A stretch of DNA of 64,000 bases from assembly GCA_030538275.1 (NCBI GenBank), contig JAUNUH010000008.1:1-64000 (forward strand), read 5' to 3'. Origin of the DNA: Flavobacteriaceae bacterium (lineage in GTDB: Bacteria > Bacteroidota > Bacteroidia > Flavobacteriales > Weeksellaceae). The position numbers and the translations under genes are program-made. Each line of letters begins with the position of its first letter. Position 1 is the stretch's first letter. A model generated the notes under the pieces. The model did no database searches and was not told the DNA's origin. It saw only the letters and a list, made by a program, of their open reading frames with translations. Shown piece by piece: positions 32,575 through 41,684 of this stretch.

Positions 32575-33453
32575 ATGCGTGTTTATATAGAACAAACTCA
32601 ACAAAAAAGCATTTTAAAGTTTGTTTGTGATGAATTGATAACCCCTGGCAGTATAGAATTCAGCAGCGAGGACGATTTGAGTAGTTCTCAATTAGCCCAA
32701 CAACTCTTTTTATTCCCATTTGTTCAACGAGTTTTCATTACAGCAAATTTTGTAGCTGTCCAAAAGTCTTCGGCGGTAGAGTGGGAGGATGTAGCTCAGG
32801 AATTAAAAGAAATTATAAATTCACATTTAGAAGCTCAAACCATCGTCTTAAAAGAAAAAAAGATCGAACCCTTTTCATTATATGCTGAAATGACGCCAAA
32901 CCCAAGGGTGATGAAATTCGTTTCTAATCAATTGATTACCGATAGTGCACTAGAAGTTAAAAGTGTAGATGAAGCCGATAATGTACCCTTGGCCCGAGAA
33001 TTATTTACTCATTTCGATTTTATTCAAGAAATTTTTATCGACGACAATTATCTGTCGATTACGCGAAAGTTACGTACAGATTGGCAATTTACGGCTTTGG
33101 AAGTACGAGAGTTTATTTTAAACTATTTACAAGCGGGTAAAAAGGTATTTTTAAAAGATAATTTAGATTCTGATAATAGCGATTCTCAATCGAATGATTT
33201 GCGCCGTTTTACGGTAAAAGAGATGGAAATTCAACGTATTCTCGACGAATATGTTCAACCCGCAGTTGCCAAAGATGGTGGAAAAATCAGTTTGGTAAAA
33301 TTAGATGAAGGTTCCAAAACAGCGACAATGTTAATGCAAGGTGCTTGTAGTGGTTGCCCTTCGTCAACACTTACTCTAAAGAATGGAATAGAATCTTTGT
33401 TGAAAGAAATGATGCCTGGAATCGTAGAGCACGTACAAGCAGAAAATGCGTAA
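32575..33453 (+). CDS. NifU family Fe-S scaffold with two Nfu-N domains
   Basis: 292 aa. Two copies of the Nfu N-terminal domain (about 1-85 and 95-190; compare ILKFVCDELITPGSIEFSS and VMKFVSNQLITDSALEV) precede a C-terminal NifU domain with GACSGCPSSTLTLKNGIE. Cys258 and Cys261 form the CxxC that binds a cluster at a dimer interface. It delivers Fe-S clusters to apoproteins. The doubled N domain is normal for Bacteroidota. It is divergent from the carbonic-anhydrase-like gene. Confidence 0.93.
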   Translation: MRVYIEQTQQKSILKFVCDELITPGSIEFSSEDDLSSSQLAQQLFLFPFVQRVFITANFVAVQKSSAVEWEDVAQELKEIINSHLEAQTIVLKEKKIEPFSLYAEMTPNPRVMKFVSNQLITDSALEVKSVDEADNVPLARELFTHFDFIQEIFIDDNYLSITRKLRTDWQFTALEVREFILNYLQAGKKVFLKDNLDSDNSDSQSNDLRRFTVKEMEIQRILDEYVQPAVAKDGGKISLVKLDEGSKTATMLMQGACSGCPSSTLTLKNGIESLLKEMMPGIVEHVQAENA

Positions 33454-33472
33454 TTTTCAATAGTAAATTTAT

Positions 33473-33504
33473 AAAAAAAACCTGTGTCGATCACAGGTTT
33501 TTTT
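33473..33504. terminator. Bidirectional terminator between nfu and ompA genes
   Basis: Eight A, stem CCTGTG (33481-33486), loop TCGAT, stem CACAGG (33492-33497) and a T run. The A and T runs extend the stem to about 14 bp. It can stop transcription from both convergent genes. Confidence 0.85.
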
Positions 33505-33524
33505 GTTTGAAAGCTAGTAATATC

Positions 33525-34208
33525 TTAGTTTCCAGCTTCTTGCTCTGCTTCTTGTACCATTTTCTCGTTGGCGGTAATAGCAAATTCAACACGTCTGTTT
33601 CCAGCGCGACCTTCAGCAGTTTCGTTAGAGTATCTTGGCTCTAATTTTCCAGCGCCCTCTGTAGAGATTCTAGAAGAAGGTATGCCTTTAGATACCAGAT
33701 AATTAGTAACAGCTTGTGCTCTGCGCAAAGATAGAGGCTGATTATATTCTTGTGATCCTACACTATCTGTATGTCCAACAATCAAGATGTCGGTATCGGG
33801 ATATTCTTTGAAAATTCTCACTACATTGTCCAAATTGGCTTGAGCTGCAGAGGTGAGTGTAGCTTTATTATATTCGAATCGAACTTCAGAATTTTCATCT
33901 AGAATTACTTGAATTCCCTCGTCTTGACGCACAACTTCTGCACCAGGCATAGCTTCTTCAATTTTTTTGGCTTGTTCATCCATTTTTTTTCCAATGATAG
34001 CTCCGGCGGTTCCACCTACTGCGCCACCTACAATAGCTCCCAATGCACGATTTTTCTTACCAATCAAGGCACCAATTCCTGCACCAGCAGCAGCGCCTAT
34101 TACAGCTCCTCTCTGGGATTTATTTGTATTTTGAATGGTTTCGCATCCTGTTAATAATAGTCCAATGATTATTAAGAATGAAAGGATGTTTATGTTTAAA
34201 TTTCTCAT
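33525..34208 (-). CDS. OmpA family lipoprotein with glycine zipper
   Basis: 227 aa. The signal ends in lipobox LLTGC. Residues 33-75 are a glycine zipper (GAAAGAGIGALIGK, GGAVGGTAGAIIG). A C-terminal OmpA domain (about 105-215) carries GHTDSVGSQEYNQPLSLRRA, which binds peptidoglycan. It probably tethers the outer membrane to the cell wall, as Pal/YiaD-like proteins do. A lipocalin-like gene is 24 bases upstream on the same strand. Confidence 0.93.
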   Translation of the reverse strand: MRNLNINILSFLIIIGLLLTGCETIQNTNKSQRGAVIGAAAGAGIGALIGKKNRALGAIVGGAVGGTAGAIIGKKMDEQAKKIEEAMPGAEVVRQDEGIQVILDENSEVRFEYNKATLTSAAQANLDNVVRIFKEYPDTDILIVGHTDSVGSQEYNQPLSLRRAQAVTNYLVSKGIPSSRISTEGAGKLEPRYSNETAEGRAGNRRVEFAITANEKMVQEAEQEAGN

Positions 34209-34232
34209 GATTTCTGTTTTTAATTGTTAATG

Positions 34233-34709
34233 TTATTGTTTAGAAAAATAATAATGTAAAGCAAGTTTGCCACCTTCAAATGGAACTTCATGCATCATAT
34301 GCGCATTGGTATCTGTGATAGAAATGACTTTCATTTTATATCCAGAAACAACATTTTTAGCCTTTACATCGTCTGTTACCCTTTTGAACCAGAAATAGGT
34401 ATCAGAACCATCATTTTCCATATACCATTTAATATCGAATTCATTGGGCGCACAATTGGGTCCTTCTAATTTATAATAACCACTGTTATTATTGGCTACC
34501 AAGTGCCAAGTTCCACCTTCAAAACATTCTACTGATTCGTGATCGAGAAGTTTGGTGATTACTACTTTGTTGGCTTGATCGCTTACAACTTGATCAAGTG
34601 TCCAAGTGCCTCTAAATGCTATTTCTTTATCCTTTGCCGCCTTTTGTGTAGTGGAACAGCTGCTGATAAAAAACATAAGCACTAATGTTAAAATTCCTAA
34701 ATTTTTCAT
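34233..34709 (-). CDS. Lipocalin-like lipoprotein
   Basis: 158 aa. The signal is MKNLGILTLVLMFFISSC with lipobox ISSC. The body has the lipocalin-like start FRGTWTLDQV (33-42), followed by an eight-strand beta barrel pattern ending in LALHYYFSKQ. It probably binds a hydrophobic ligand at the outer membrane, but this is a family inference. It is co-oriented with the OmpA lipoprotein gene. Confidence 0.82.
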   Translation of the reverse strand: MKNLGILTLVLMFFISSCSTTQKAAKDKEIAFRGTWTLDQVVSDQANKVVITKLLDHESVECFEGGTWHLVANNNSGYYKLEGPNCAPNEFDIKWYMENDGSDTYFWFKRVTDDVKAKNVVSGYKMKVISITDTNAHMMHEVPFEGGKLALHYYFSKQ

Positions 34710-34817
34710 GTTGTTATGTTTAAAATTGACTTCTATATTCTTGTTTTAAGAGCATTTCTCAATTTCTTCGGGTGTTTCGACCTTTTGAAAATTTAATCCC
34801 CTTAAAATGTTTTAAAA

Positions 34818-35657
34818 TTAATTTTCTCTTCGAATTTGGTAAATTAAAGAAGAAAATTGGCCGTTTTGAATGGCTTTGAGATTAGAAATTGATCCAATGG
34901 TCAAAGCTTTTAAAATTCGTGCAGAACTTCCACTGTATTTTTCTGATAGCAAGCTCACGTAGTATGCATCAAAATACATTGGGTAGGTATTTTCTATAAT
35001 CATGCCAAATTGATTAAATACTAATTTCATAGCTTTCTGATTAAAATGCCAAAGATGCCTTGGAACATCATAGGCAGCCCAATATTCACCATAATATTGG
35101 GCATCAAAGCTCTCATAATTTGGAACAGCTATAAATAATTTACCCTTGGGTTGAAGTGAATTTTGAATTAAATCTATTTTTTGAAACAAATCGGGTATAT
35201 GTTCCAATACATGCCATAAAGTAATAACATCAAATCGATGCTGTTCCAAGAATTCCAAAGTAGAGAAAATTTGATTTGGAACTTTTTGTTGGGCAATTTC
35301 ATAGGCCTGTGGATTGGGTTCATAACCATAAGAATCCAAATTCTTTTGATGTAAATATTTTACAAAATCACCCGTTCCACATCCAAAATCTAATATTTTT
35401 TCACCCGAAATATGCTTTTGTAATAGTTTAAACTTTAGTTTCAGATTATAATTACGGACTAGATAATAAATATTATCTATTGCGCTTTGGGCTTGTTTGG
35501 AGTGGGAAATGTAATCATCACTGGCATAATATGCATCCAAATTCTGAATGGGAATGGGGTGTGTTTGTAAAAGTCCATCAATTTTTGAATGGGGTTTTAA
35601 GCTGAACTCTTCTTGCGAAACCAAAAAATCCTTCAGTTTTAAGTTATGATGTTCCAC
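34818..35657 (-). CDS. Class I SAM-dependent methyltransferase
   Basis: 279 aa from GTG 35657. ILDFGCGTGDFVKYLHQKN (about residues 89-107) is motif I, with DVITLWHVLEHIPD at about 143-156 and GKLFIAVPNYES further on. The pattern fits Methyltransf_23 proteins linked to ubiquinone/menaquinone, glycan or O-antigen synthesis; the substrate is unknown. The start codon lies inside a parS-like 16-mer, and mnmG follows upstream on the same strand. Confidence 0.88.
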   Translation of the reverse strand: MEHHNLKLKDFLVSQEEFSLKPHSKIDGLLQTHPIPIQNLDAYYASDDYISHSKQAQSAIDNIYYLVRNYNLKLKFKLLQKHISGEKILDFGCGTGDFVKYLHQKNLDSYGYEPNPQAYEIAQQKVPNQIFSTLEFLEQHRFDVITLWHVLEHIPDLFQKIDLIQNSLQPKGKLFIAVPNYESFDAQYYGEYWAAYDVPRHLWHFNQKAMKLVFNQFGMIIENTYPMYFDAYYVSLLSEKYSGSSARILKALTIGSISNLKAIQNGQFSSLIYQIRREN

Positions 35658-35665
35658 GTGAAACT
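35650..35665. promoter_or_regulatory. parS-like ParB binding site
   Basis: TGTTCCACGTGAAACT matches the widespread parS palindrome TGTTNCACGTGAAACA at all but the last base. It overlaps the start of the methyltransferase gene and lies 15 bases after the mnmG stop. Confidence 0.6.
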
Positions 35666-35679
35666 AATTTTAAACTGAA

Positions 35680-37548
35680 TTAACGACCTAAATGTACCAA
35701 CAGTATACTAATATCAGAAGGGGACACACCGCTGATTCGGGATGCCTGAGCAATTGTTGCAGGTCGAATATTTATTAATTTTTGACGACCTTCAACTGAA
35801 ATATTTTGTATTTGCATAAAGTCAAAATCTTCAGGAATTCGTACGTATTCTAGACGATTGAGTTTTTCTGCCTGATTTTGTTCTTTAGCTATATAACCGG
35901 CATATTTAATTTGGATTTCAGCTTGCTCAAAAGCTTCCTTATCTGTATAGTTTTCCTTTAGAAATGTATGGAGTGAACTGATGTTTTTCAAATCATTCAT
36001 TTCAATTTCTGGGCGCTTCACAATCATTTCTAATTTCATTCCTTGATCGATAGGCTTTTTGTTTTTAGAAATAATGATGGAATTTACATCCAAAGGTTGA
36101 ATTGATTCTTGTTGAATAAATTGAACTAATTTTTCGGTTTGATGGTGTTTTTCTTCTAATCTTTTTATTCTAGCCAAGTCAGCAAGTCCCAGTTTGTAAG
36201 CCAATGGAGTGAGTCTAGCATCTGCATTGTCTTGACGTAATAATATCCTGAATTCGGCACGAGATGTAAACATACGATAAGGTTCTTCTGTTCCTTTTGT
36301 GATGAGATCATCAATTAATACCCCTATATAAGCCTCATTTCGTTGAAGGATAAAAGCCTCTTTTTCGTTAATTTTTAAATGTGCATTGATCCCGGCCATT
36401 AAGCCTTGACATGCTGCTTCCTCGTATCCGGTTGTCCCATTGATTTGACCTGCAAAGTAGAGATTTTCTAGAAGTTTGGTTTCAAGCGTATGCTTTAATT
36501 GAGTAGGAGGGAAGTAATCATATTCAATAGCGTAACCTGGCCTGAAAATTTTTGCATTCTCAAATCCAGGAATTGCACGCATGGCTTTGATTTGGATTTC
36601 CTCTGGTAATGAGGTCGAAAAGCCATTTACATATATTTCTATGGTATTCCAGCCTTCTGGTTCTACAAATATCTGATGTCTCTCTCGTTCAGAAAAACGA
36701 TTGATTTTGTCTTCAATAGAGGGGCAATATCGTGGTCCTGTACTTTGAATATTTCCATTAAACATGGGTGAGCGGTCAAATCCTTCTCTCAACAAATCAT
36801 GTACTGTTGGGTTGGTATAAGTCATCCAGCAATCTTGCTGTTTGCTGAGCCTTGGTGTATTGAGATATGAAAATTTTTCTGGGTTAGAATCACCGGGTTG
36901 GACAATCATTTTAGAATAGTCGAGCGATCTTCCATCTACTCTGGGGGGTGTTCCCGTTTTCATTCGACCAGAATCAAATCCTAAGTCAATTAACTGTTCG
37001 GTAATGCCAGTGGCTTCTTTTTCGCCCATTCGACCTCCGCCAAATTGTTTCTCGCCAACATGAATCAAGCCATTCAAAAAAGTACCATTAGTTAGAATTA
37101 CGCATTTACCTTTTATGGTATTGCCGAGTGCCGTTTGTACGCCAGCTACTTTTCCATTTTCCATAATCAGTCCTTTTACCATGTCTTGGTAGAAGTCCAG
37201 ATTGGGTGTTTGCTCCAACATTAGTCTCCATTTTTCTGCAAATCTCATTCGGTCTGATTGTGCTCTAGGAGACCACATAGCAGGTCCTTTCGATTTGTTC
37301 AGCATTTTAAACTGAATCATACTATGATCTGTTACTATAGCAGAATACCCGCCTAGCGCATCAATTTCGCGTACAATTTGGCCTTTAGCAATTCCGCCCA
37401 TCGCAGGATTGCAAGACATTTGGCCCAAGGCTTGTAAATTCATTGTGATGAGCAGGGTTTTGGAGCCTAAATTGGCTGCTGCAGCTGCGGCTTCGCAACC
37501 CGCATGGCCGCCACCTACTACGATGATATCATATTCTTGTAAAAACAT
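35680..37548 (-). CDS. mnmG: tRNA uridine 5-carboxymethylaminomethyl modification enzyme MnmG
   Basis: 622 aa from ATG 37548; a longer frame to 37584 crosses the parS-like site and adds residues absent from the family. VVGGGHAGCEAA near the N-terminus binds FAD. MSCNPAMGGIAKGQIVREID and the C-terminal KYAGYI and SPSDISILL are diagnostic. With MnmE it modifies the wobble uridine of several tRNAs. mnmG (gidA) is near the replication origin in many bacteria. Confidence 0.96.
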   Translation of the reverse strand: MFLQEYDIIVVGGGHAGCEAAAAAANLGSKTLLITMNLQALGQMSCNPAMGGIAKGQIVREIDALGGYSAIVTDHSMIQFKMLNKSKGPAMWSPRAQSDRMRFAEKWRLMLEQTPNLDFYQDMVKGLIMENGKVAGVQTALGNTIKGKCVILTNGTFLNGLIHVGEKQFGGGRMGEKEATGITEQLIDLGFDSGRMKTGTPPRVDGRSLDYSKMIVQPGDSNPEKFSYLNTPRLSKQQDCWMTYTNPTVHDLLREGFDRSPMFNGNIQSTGPRYCPSIEDKINRFSERERHQIFVEPEGWNTIEIYVNGFSTSLPEEIQIKAMRAIPGFENAKIFRPGYAIEYDYFPPTQLKHTLETKLLENLYFAGQINGTTGYEEAACQGLMAGINAHLKINEKEAFILQRNEAYIGVLIDDLITKGTEEPYRMFTSRAEFRILLRQDNADARLTPLAYKLGLADLARIKRLEEKHHQTEKLVQFIQQESIQPLDVNSIIISKNKKPIDQGMKLEMIVKRPEIEMNDLKNISSLHTFLKENYTDKEAFEQAEIQIKYAGYIAKEQNQAEKLNRLEYVRIPEDFDFMQIQNISVEGRQKLINIRPATIAQASRISGVSPSDISILLVHLGR

Positions 37549-37562
37549 AAAAAACGTGTATA

Positions 37563-37578
37563 TGTTCCACGTGGAACA
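37563..37578. promoter_or_regulatory. parS-like ParB binding site, perfect palindrome
   Basis: TGTTCCACGTGGAACA is a perfect 16-base palindrome fitting the parS pattern TGTTnCACGTGnAACA. It lies 14 bases upstream of the mnmG start. Only this site and 35650 carry the extended CACGTG dyad; other CACGTG words in the window lack the flanks. Confidence 0.65.
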
Positions 37579-37630
37579 ATGCATGCAAAGTTATGAAAAT
37601 CAGTGAAAATTGGGTAAAAGACCAGATTTA

Positions 37631-38062
37631 CTACTCTTCGCCTTCTGAATTATGGGTAAGCATTTCAATAAAACCATCCTCTTTTTTGCGCATTTGGATT
37701 TGCTCATCCTCCGTTGCGTCCTTGTATCCGCACATATGTAGGAATCCATGCACCATGACCCGACTCAACTCATTGTCAAATGTTGTGTTGTACTCGTAGG
37801 CATTGTCTGCAACACGTTCTACGCTTATAAAAATATCTCCGTTTAATTGTGTTTGGTCTGAATAGTCGAATGTAATGATGTCCGTGTAGTAATCATGATT
37901 CAAATGTTGCCTGTTGATATCGAGCAAATATTCGTCATCACAGAAAATGAAATTGATGTTTCCAATTTTACGATTTTCAATATCCATACAGGCATTTAAC
38001 CAATCTCGGTAAAAATCCTGATATGGTAATTCAAAGTCGGTTTCTGAAAAGAAATTTATCAT
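37631..38062 (-). CDS. ybeY: Endoribonuclease YbeY (rRNA maturation)
   Basis: 143 aa. ITFDYSDQTQLNGDIFISVE and VMVHGFLHMCGYKDATEDEQ define the family. His105 and His109 are two zinc ligands. The third canonical His of HGxLHxxGYDH is replaced by Asp115, within GYKD; this form is usual in Bacteroidota. YbeY matures 16S rRNA ends and takes part in ribosome quality control. It lies upstream of mnmG on the same strand. Confidence 0.93.
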   Translation of the reverse strand: MINFFSETDFELPYQDFYRDWLNACMDIENRKIGNINFIFCDDEYLLDINRQHLNHDYYTDIITFDYSDQTQLNGDIFISVERVADNAYEYNTTFDNELSRVMVHGFLHMCGYKDATEDEQIQMRKKEDGFIEMLTHNSEGEE

Positions 38063-38168
38063 TTTATGCGTTAAAAACGGACAACTAAAATAATAAAAGA
38101 ATTTTCATTCAACAAAACTTGTTTCATATTTTAAACATTGGTTAAATTTACATGCAAATTGAAGCGAT

Positions 38169-39668
38169 ATGAAAAATGTGACAAGATTTATAACGGCAGT
38201 TATCATTTTGTTTTTTGTACTCTATGTATTTATCTTTTTTCCGATATACTCGGTAATTGCAATTGCAGTGGCTCTGGTCGGCTTAGGGATTTATGATTTA
38301 ACCCAAACCAAGCATACAATTTTAAGAAACTTTCCAATTATCGGACATTTAAGGTATTTGTTAGAGGGAATTGGCCCAGAAATTAGACAATATTTCATCG
38401 AAAATGATTTGGAAGGAAAGCCACTAAACAGAAATCAAAGAGCCTATATATATTCACGTGCTAAACTTGAACGCACAAAACACCCTTTTGGGACAGAACA
38501 CGATTTGCAAAGAGAACAAATTGAATGGGCAAAGCATTCTATCTATCCTGCACAAGTGTTGGCTGTTCCGCCACGTGTAAAAATTGGGGGTAAAGATTGT
38601 TTACAACCCTACGAGGCTAGTATATTCAATATTTCTGCCATGAGCTATGGTTCTTTGAGTAAAAACGCTGTCTTGGCATTGAATAAAGGTGCCAAAGAGG
38701 GAGGCTTCTTCCACAATACAGGTGAAGGAAGTGTTTCACCCTACCATCTTCAAGGAGCAGATTTGGTTTACCAAATTGGTACTGGATATTTTGGATGTCG
38801 AGCAGACGACGGTAATTTTTCCCCAGAAAAGTATAAAGTAACTTCTGCAATTCCAGAAGTGAAAATGATAGAACTGAAAATCTCTCAAGGAGCAAAACCA
38901 GGGCACGGAGGTATATTACCTGCTTCTAAAAATAATGAAGAAGTAGCGCAAATTCGCGGAATTCAACCCCATGTTCAAGTGGATTCTCCTAGTGGCCACA
39001 GAGCGTTTAATTCACCCAAAGGATTGCTAGAGTTTATCAAACAACTACGAGATTTGTCCGGAGGAAAACCTGTTGGATTCAAATTATGTATCGGAAGTAA
39101 AGATGAATTTATCGATATCTGCGAACAAATGGTGGCTACAGGCATTACACCAGATTTTATCGCCGTGGATGGAGCAGAAGGAGGTACAGGAGCAGCACCT
39201 ATAGTGTTCTCGGATCACGTGGGAATGCCATACGAGAACGCATTGGTTTTTGTTGTGGATACATTGAGGAAATTCAGATTAGAAGACGAAATAAAAATTA
39301 TAGCCTCAGGAAAAATAATCGATGCTTTTTCAATTTTCAAAGCTTTATGTTTAGGTGCAGATGTGGTACAAACCGCTCGTGGAATGATGCTCGCTTTGGG
39401 CTGCATTCAAGCATTGGAATGTGATAAAAATACATGTCCTACTGGAATTGCAACAGATAAACCTACTCTGGTGCGTGGATTGGTTGTAGAAGACAAATAT
39501 AAACGAGTTGCGAATTACCATAGAGAAACAGTGAAGGATTTCTTAGAATTATTCGCCGCAGCGGGATGTACAGACCTAAGCCAACTTAATAGATCTTTCA
39601 TATTTAAACAAATGAATTATAAGGTAGTTGGATTCAATGAAAGATATCCAGACGTATGTGAGATTTAA
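38169..39668 (+). CDS. FMN-binding glutamate synthase family protein
   Basis: 499 aa. Two N-terminal membrane helices (residues 7-24 and 27-41) precede a glutamate synthase central domain: MSYGSLSKNAVLALNKGAKE, NTGEGSVSPYH, KPGHGGILPASK, GAEGGTGAAP and CDKNTCPTGIATD. The amidotransferase and the large subunit N-terminus are missing. Such proteins are common but their substrate is unknown; they bind FMN and a 3Fe-4S cluster in the related enzyme. It stands alone with a strong terminator after it. Confidence 0.92.
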   Translation: MKNVTRFITAVIILFFVLYVFIFFPIYSVIAIAVALVGLGIYDLTQTKHTILRNFPIIGHLRYLLEGIGPEIRQYFIENDLEGKPLNRNQRAYIYSRAKLERTKHPFGTEHDLQREQIEWAKHSIYPAQVLAVPPRVKIGGKDCLQPYEASIFNISAMSYGSLSKNAVLALNKGAKEGGFFHNTGEGSVSPYHLQGADLVYQIGTGYFGCRADDGNFSPEKYKVTSAIPEVKMIELKISQGAKPGHGGILPASKNNEEVAQIRGIQPHVQVDSPSGHRAFNSPKGLLEFIKQLRDLSGGKPVGFKLCIGSKDEFIDICEQMVATGITPDFIAVDGAEGGTGAAPIVFSDHVGMPYENALVFVVDTLRKFRLEDEIKIIASGKIIDAFSIFKALCLGADVVQTARGMMLALGCIQALECDKNTCPTGIATDKPTLVRGLVVEDKYKRVANYHRETVKDFLELFAAAGCTDLSQLNRSFIFKQMNYKVVGFNERYPDVCEI

Positions 39669-39693
39669 TTAATAAATTCCATACTGTTTAATT

Positions 39694-39749
39694 AAATTTA
39701 GATTTATTTAACAAATTTTATAATTTGTGAAATAAATCTAAATTTTTTT
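39694..39749 (+). terminator. Long hairpin terminator after the glutamate-synthase-like gene
   Basis: AAATTTAGATTTATTT (39694-39709) pairs with 39730-39745, one mismatch follows, then ACAAATT pairs with AATTTGT around a 4-base loop. The stem is about 24 bp, AT-rich and ends in a T run, longer than most terminators. Confidence 0.75.
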
Positions 39750-39773
39750 CGTTTCAATAGTCAAATACAGTTT

Positions 39774-40265
39774 ATGAAACATCTGTATCTATTGATAATC
39801 ACACTGTTAATTTCATCATGCGAATTAAGGGATAACCCGATTCTGCCTGAAGAAGAAGAAATTAGCAAGGTTGATGTGATTAGAATGGATGAATCCAGAG
39901 AATTACCCGAATTTTCTTTCATGTCTTTTAACGAATTTCCGCAGGAGATTGATGGTTGTTCCTGCTATTTTTCATTAACGAAAAATGCTTTTAAAAATCA
40001 ACAATTTATATATGCAGGCAGGTTGTTAGATACCGAAGGCTTTATACGAAAACAGAGTGATTGGGTTAAATTCACACAACAACCCATACATAGAAAAGGA
40101 AATGAATTATCAATTCATGCTAAAAATGATTCACTTGAAATCCACATCGAAGGTGTAAAAGATTCTGCCGCTTACGAAACGATACAATATAAAGGTGAAA
40201 TAAGGGTGGCCAAATATGGTAACGAGGTATTCGTAGGTGAGGTGTACGGTGAGTGCGGTTGTTGA
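39774..40265 (+). CDS. Lipoprotein of unknown function
   Basis: 163 aa. The signal MKHLYLLIITLLISSC has lipobox ISSC. The mature part is acidic at first (PEEEEISKVD) and then beta-rich, with cysteine pairs CSCYF in the middle and CGC at the very end. No known motif is seen. A second lipoprotein-like gene follows 39 bases later. Confidence 0.72.
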   Translation: MKHLYLLIITLLISSCELRDNPILPEEEEISKVDVIRMDESRELPEFSFMSFNEFPQEIDGCSCYFSLTKNAFKNQQFIYAGRLLDTEGFIRKQSDWVKFTQQPIHRKGNELSIHAKNDSLEIHIEGVKDSAAYETIQYKGEIRVAKYGNEVFVGEVYGECGC

Positions 40266-40304
40266 TTTGGCACGATATTCTTATAGTAGTAGAAAAATTG
40301 AATT

Positions 40305-40814
40305 ATGTTTTTTAAATATTTTCTTCCGCTATTTTTGTTTTTACAAATTCAAACATGTGATCAGAATTCTTCTCAATCATCTGAAAATAAAGAGGTTGAA
40401 CATGTAAGAAATCAGGACCAACAATCAAATATTGATAAAAATACTTTGAAGACTATCCACCTCAAATATTTTGGTGGAATGATGAGTGTAGAAGAAAACC
40501 TTTACATTACGCCAGAAAAAATGACTTATGCTTATAAGTCCATGAAACAACCCAAAGAAATAACGCAAGTGGTTGATACACCTGTCGAAATTTGGAGAAA
40601 ATTACTTCAAAATTTTGATGCTAATCAATTCAAAACACTCAAAAACGGAAATTCACATAGGGTTTACGATGGTATGGATTACCAAATTTCGGTTGAGGGA
40701 GAGTTTGGTGAAATGCAGGTTTTAAACCCGCTGGATGAAAATACGGATTTAGAATTATTTTTTAATCAATTAGAGCAAATCAGAGTGGAGTTTGCCTCTA
40801 AAAAAGAGGAATAA
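40305..40814 (+). CDS. Probable lipoprotein of unknown function
   Basis: 169 aa. The signal MFFKYFLPLFLFLQIQTC has a weaker lipobox (IQTC). A polar Q/N/S linker (residues 20-45) precedes an alpha/beta domain with LKYFGGMMSVEENLYITPEK. No family I can name with certainty. It is convergent with trmN6 and the two stops are one base apart. Confidence 0.7.
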   Translation: MFFKYFLPLFLFLQIQTCDQNSSQSSENKEVEHVRNQDQQSNIDKNTLKTIHLKYFGGMMSVEENLYITPEKMTYAYKSMKQPKEITQVVDTPVEIWRKLLQNFDANQFKTLKNGNSHRVYDGMDYQISVEGEFGEMQVLNPLDENTDLELFFNQLEQIRVEFASKKEE

Positions 40815-40815
40815 T

Positions 40816-41520
40816 TTACATTTTTAAATAAAAGTCTTTTACGAGATGTCGAAATTCCTCGGTATAGTGATGTCTTTCTTTTTCTATTACGAGATTCTCT
40901 TCGATCATTTCGACTTGTTTTCGGCCAAATCTTATAAGACATCTTTTATAATTGGTTGACGGCGTTCCTTTTATATTCAAAATTTGTTGTGGAAAAAGCT
41001 GGTTCTCCATTGCCGTTTTCAAATTTTCTTCTTTACTCGAATAGGGAAAAATAATAACGAAAAATCCTTGTTTTGAAAGCAAGGTTTCGACCTTTTTCAC
41101 GAGTTTGGAAAAGCTCAAATGAGAGGCACTTCTTGCCATATCTCGTCGTAGATTTGGCGAAAGTGTTGACTCTGTGTGAAACGGCGGATTCGAAACAATT
41201 AAATCAAATTTAATCTGAGTATTGAAATTTTCAATAGAACTGTTTACTGCCTGTAGTCTATGTTGCCAAGGTGAATTGTTAAAATTTTGACAGCACTCTT
41301 TCCAGGATTCATAATCTTTTTCAACGCCTGTAATTTCTACAGAATCATGTCTTTGGGCTAGCATCAAAGCTATAATTCCGGTTCCAGAGCCTATATCCAG
41401 AGCATTTTTGCAATTTTCTGGAAAAGGCGCCCAAGCCCCTGTCAATACGCCATCGGTGCCAACTTTGGCGGCAGAAAACTCATGATTTACATTAAATTGT
41501 TTGAATTTAAAAACGGACAT
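40816..41520 (-). CDS. trmN6: tRNA1(Val) (adenine(37)-N6)-methyltransferase
   Basis: 234 aa. FKFKQFNVNH begins the YfiC-like domain. ALDIGSGTGIIALMLAQR (about 40-57) is SAM motif I and IVSNPPFHTES (about 110) is the N6-adenine catalytic NPPF motif. It modifies A37 of tRNA-Val1. It stands alone on the minus strand. Confidence 0.9.
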   Translation of the reverse strand: MSVFKFKQFNVNHEFSAAKVGTDGVLTGAWAPFPENCKNALDIGSGTGIIALMLAQRHDSVEITGVEKDYESWKECCQNFNNSPWQHRLQAVNSSIENFNTQIKFDLIVSNPPFHTESTLSPNLRRDMARSASHLSFSKLVKKVETLLSKQGFFVIIFPYSSKEENLKTAMENQLFPQQILNIKGTPSTNYKRCLIRFGRKQVEMIEENLVIEKERHHYTEEFRHLVKDFYLKM

Positions 41521-41684
41521 AGCCAGAAAATTTAGGCAAATATCTAAATTATTCTAAGTAATTTTTATTCAAGTGAGAATATGAATTTTGGAAATCGAAA
41601 TCAAATTCTTAATTATTTAAAATTTACATTTTGAATCGAATCAATTGAAAATAATTTTGATTAATTTAGCCCAAAATCAATAAT

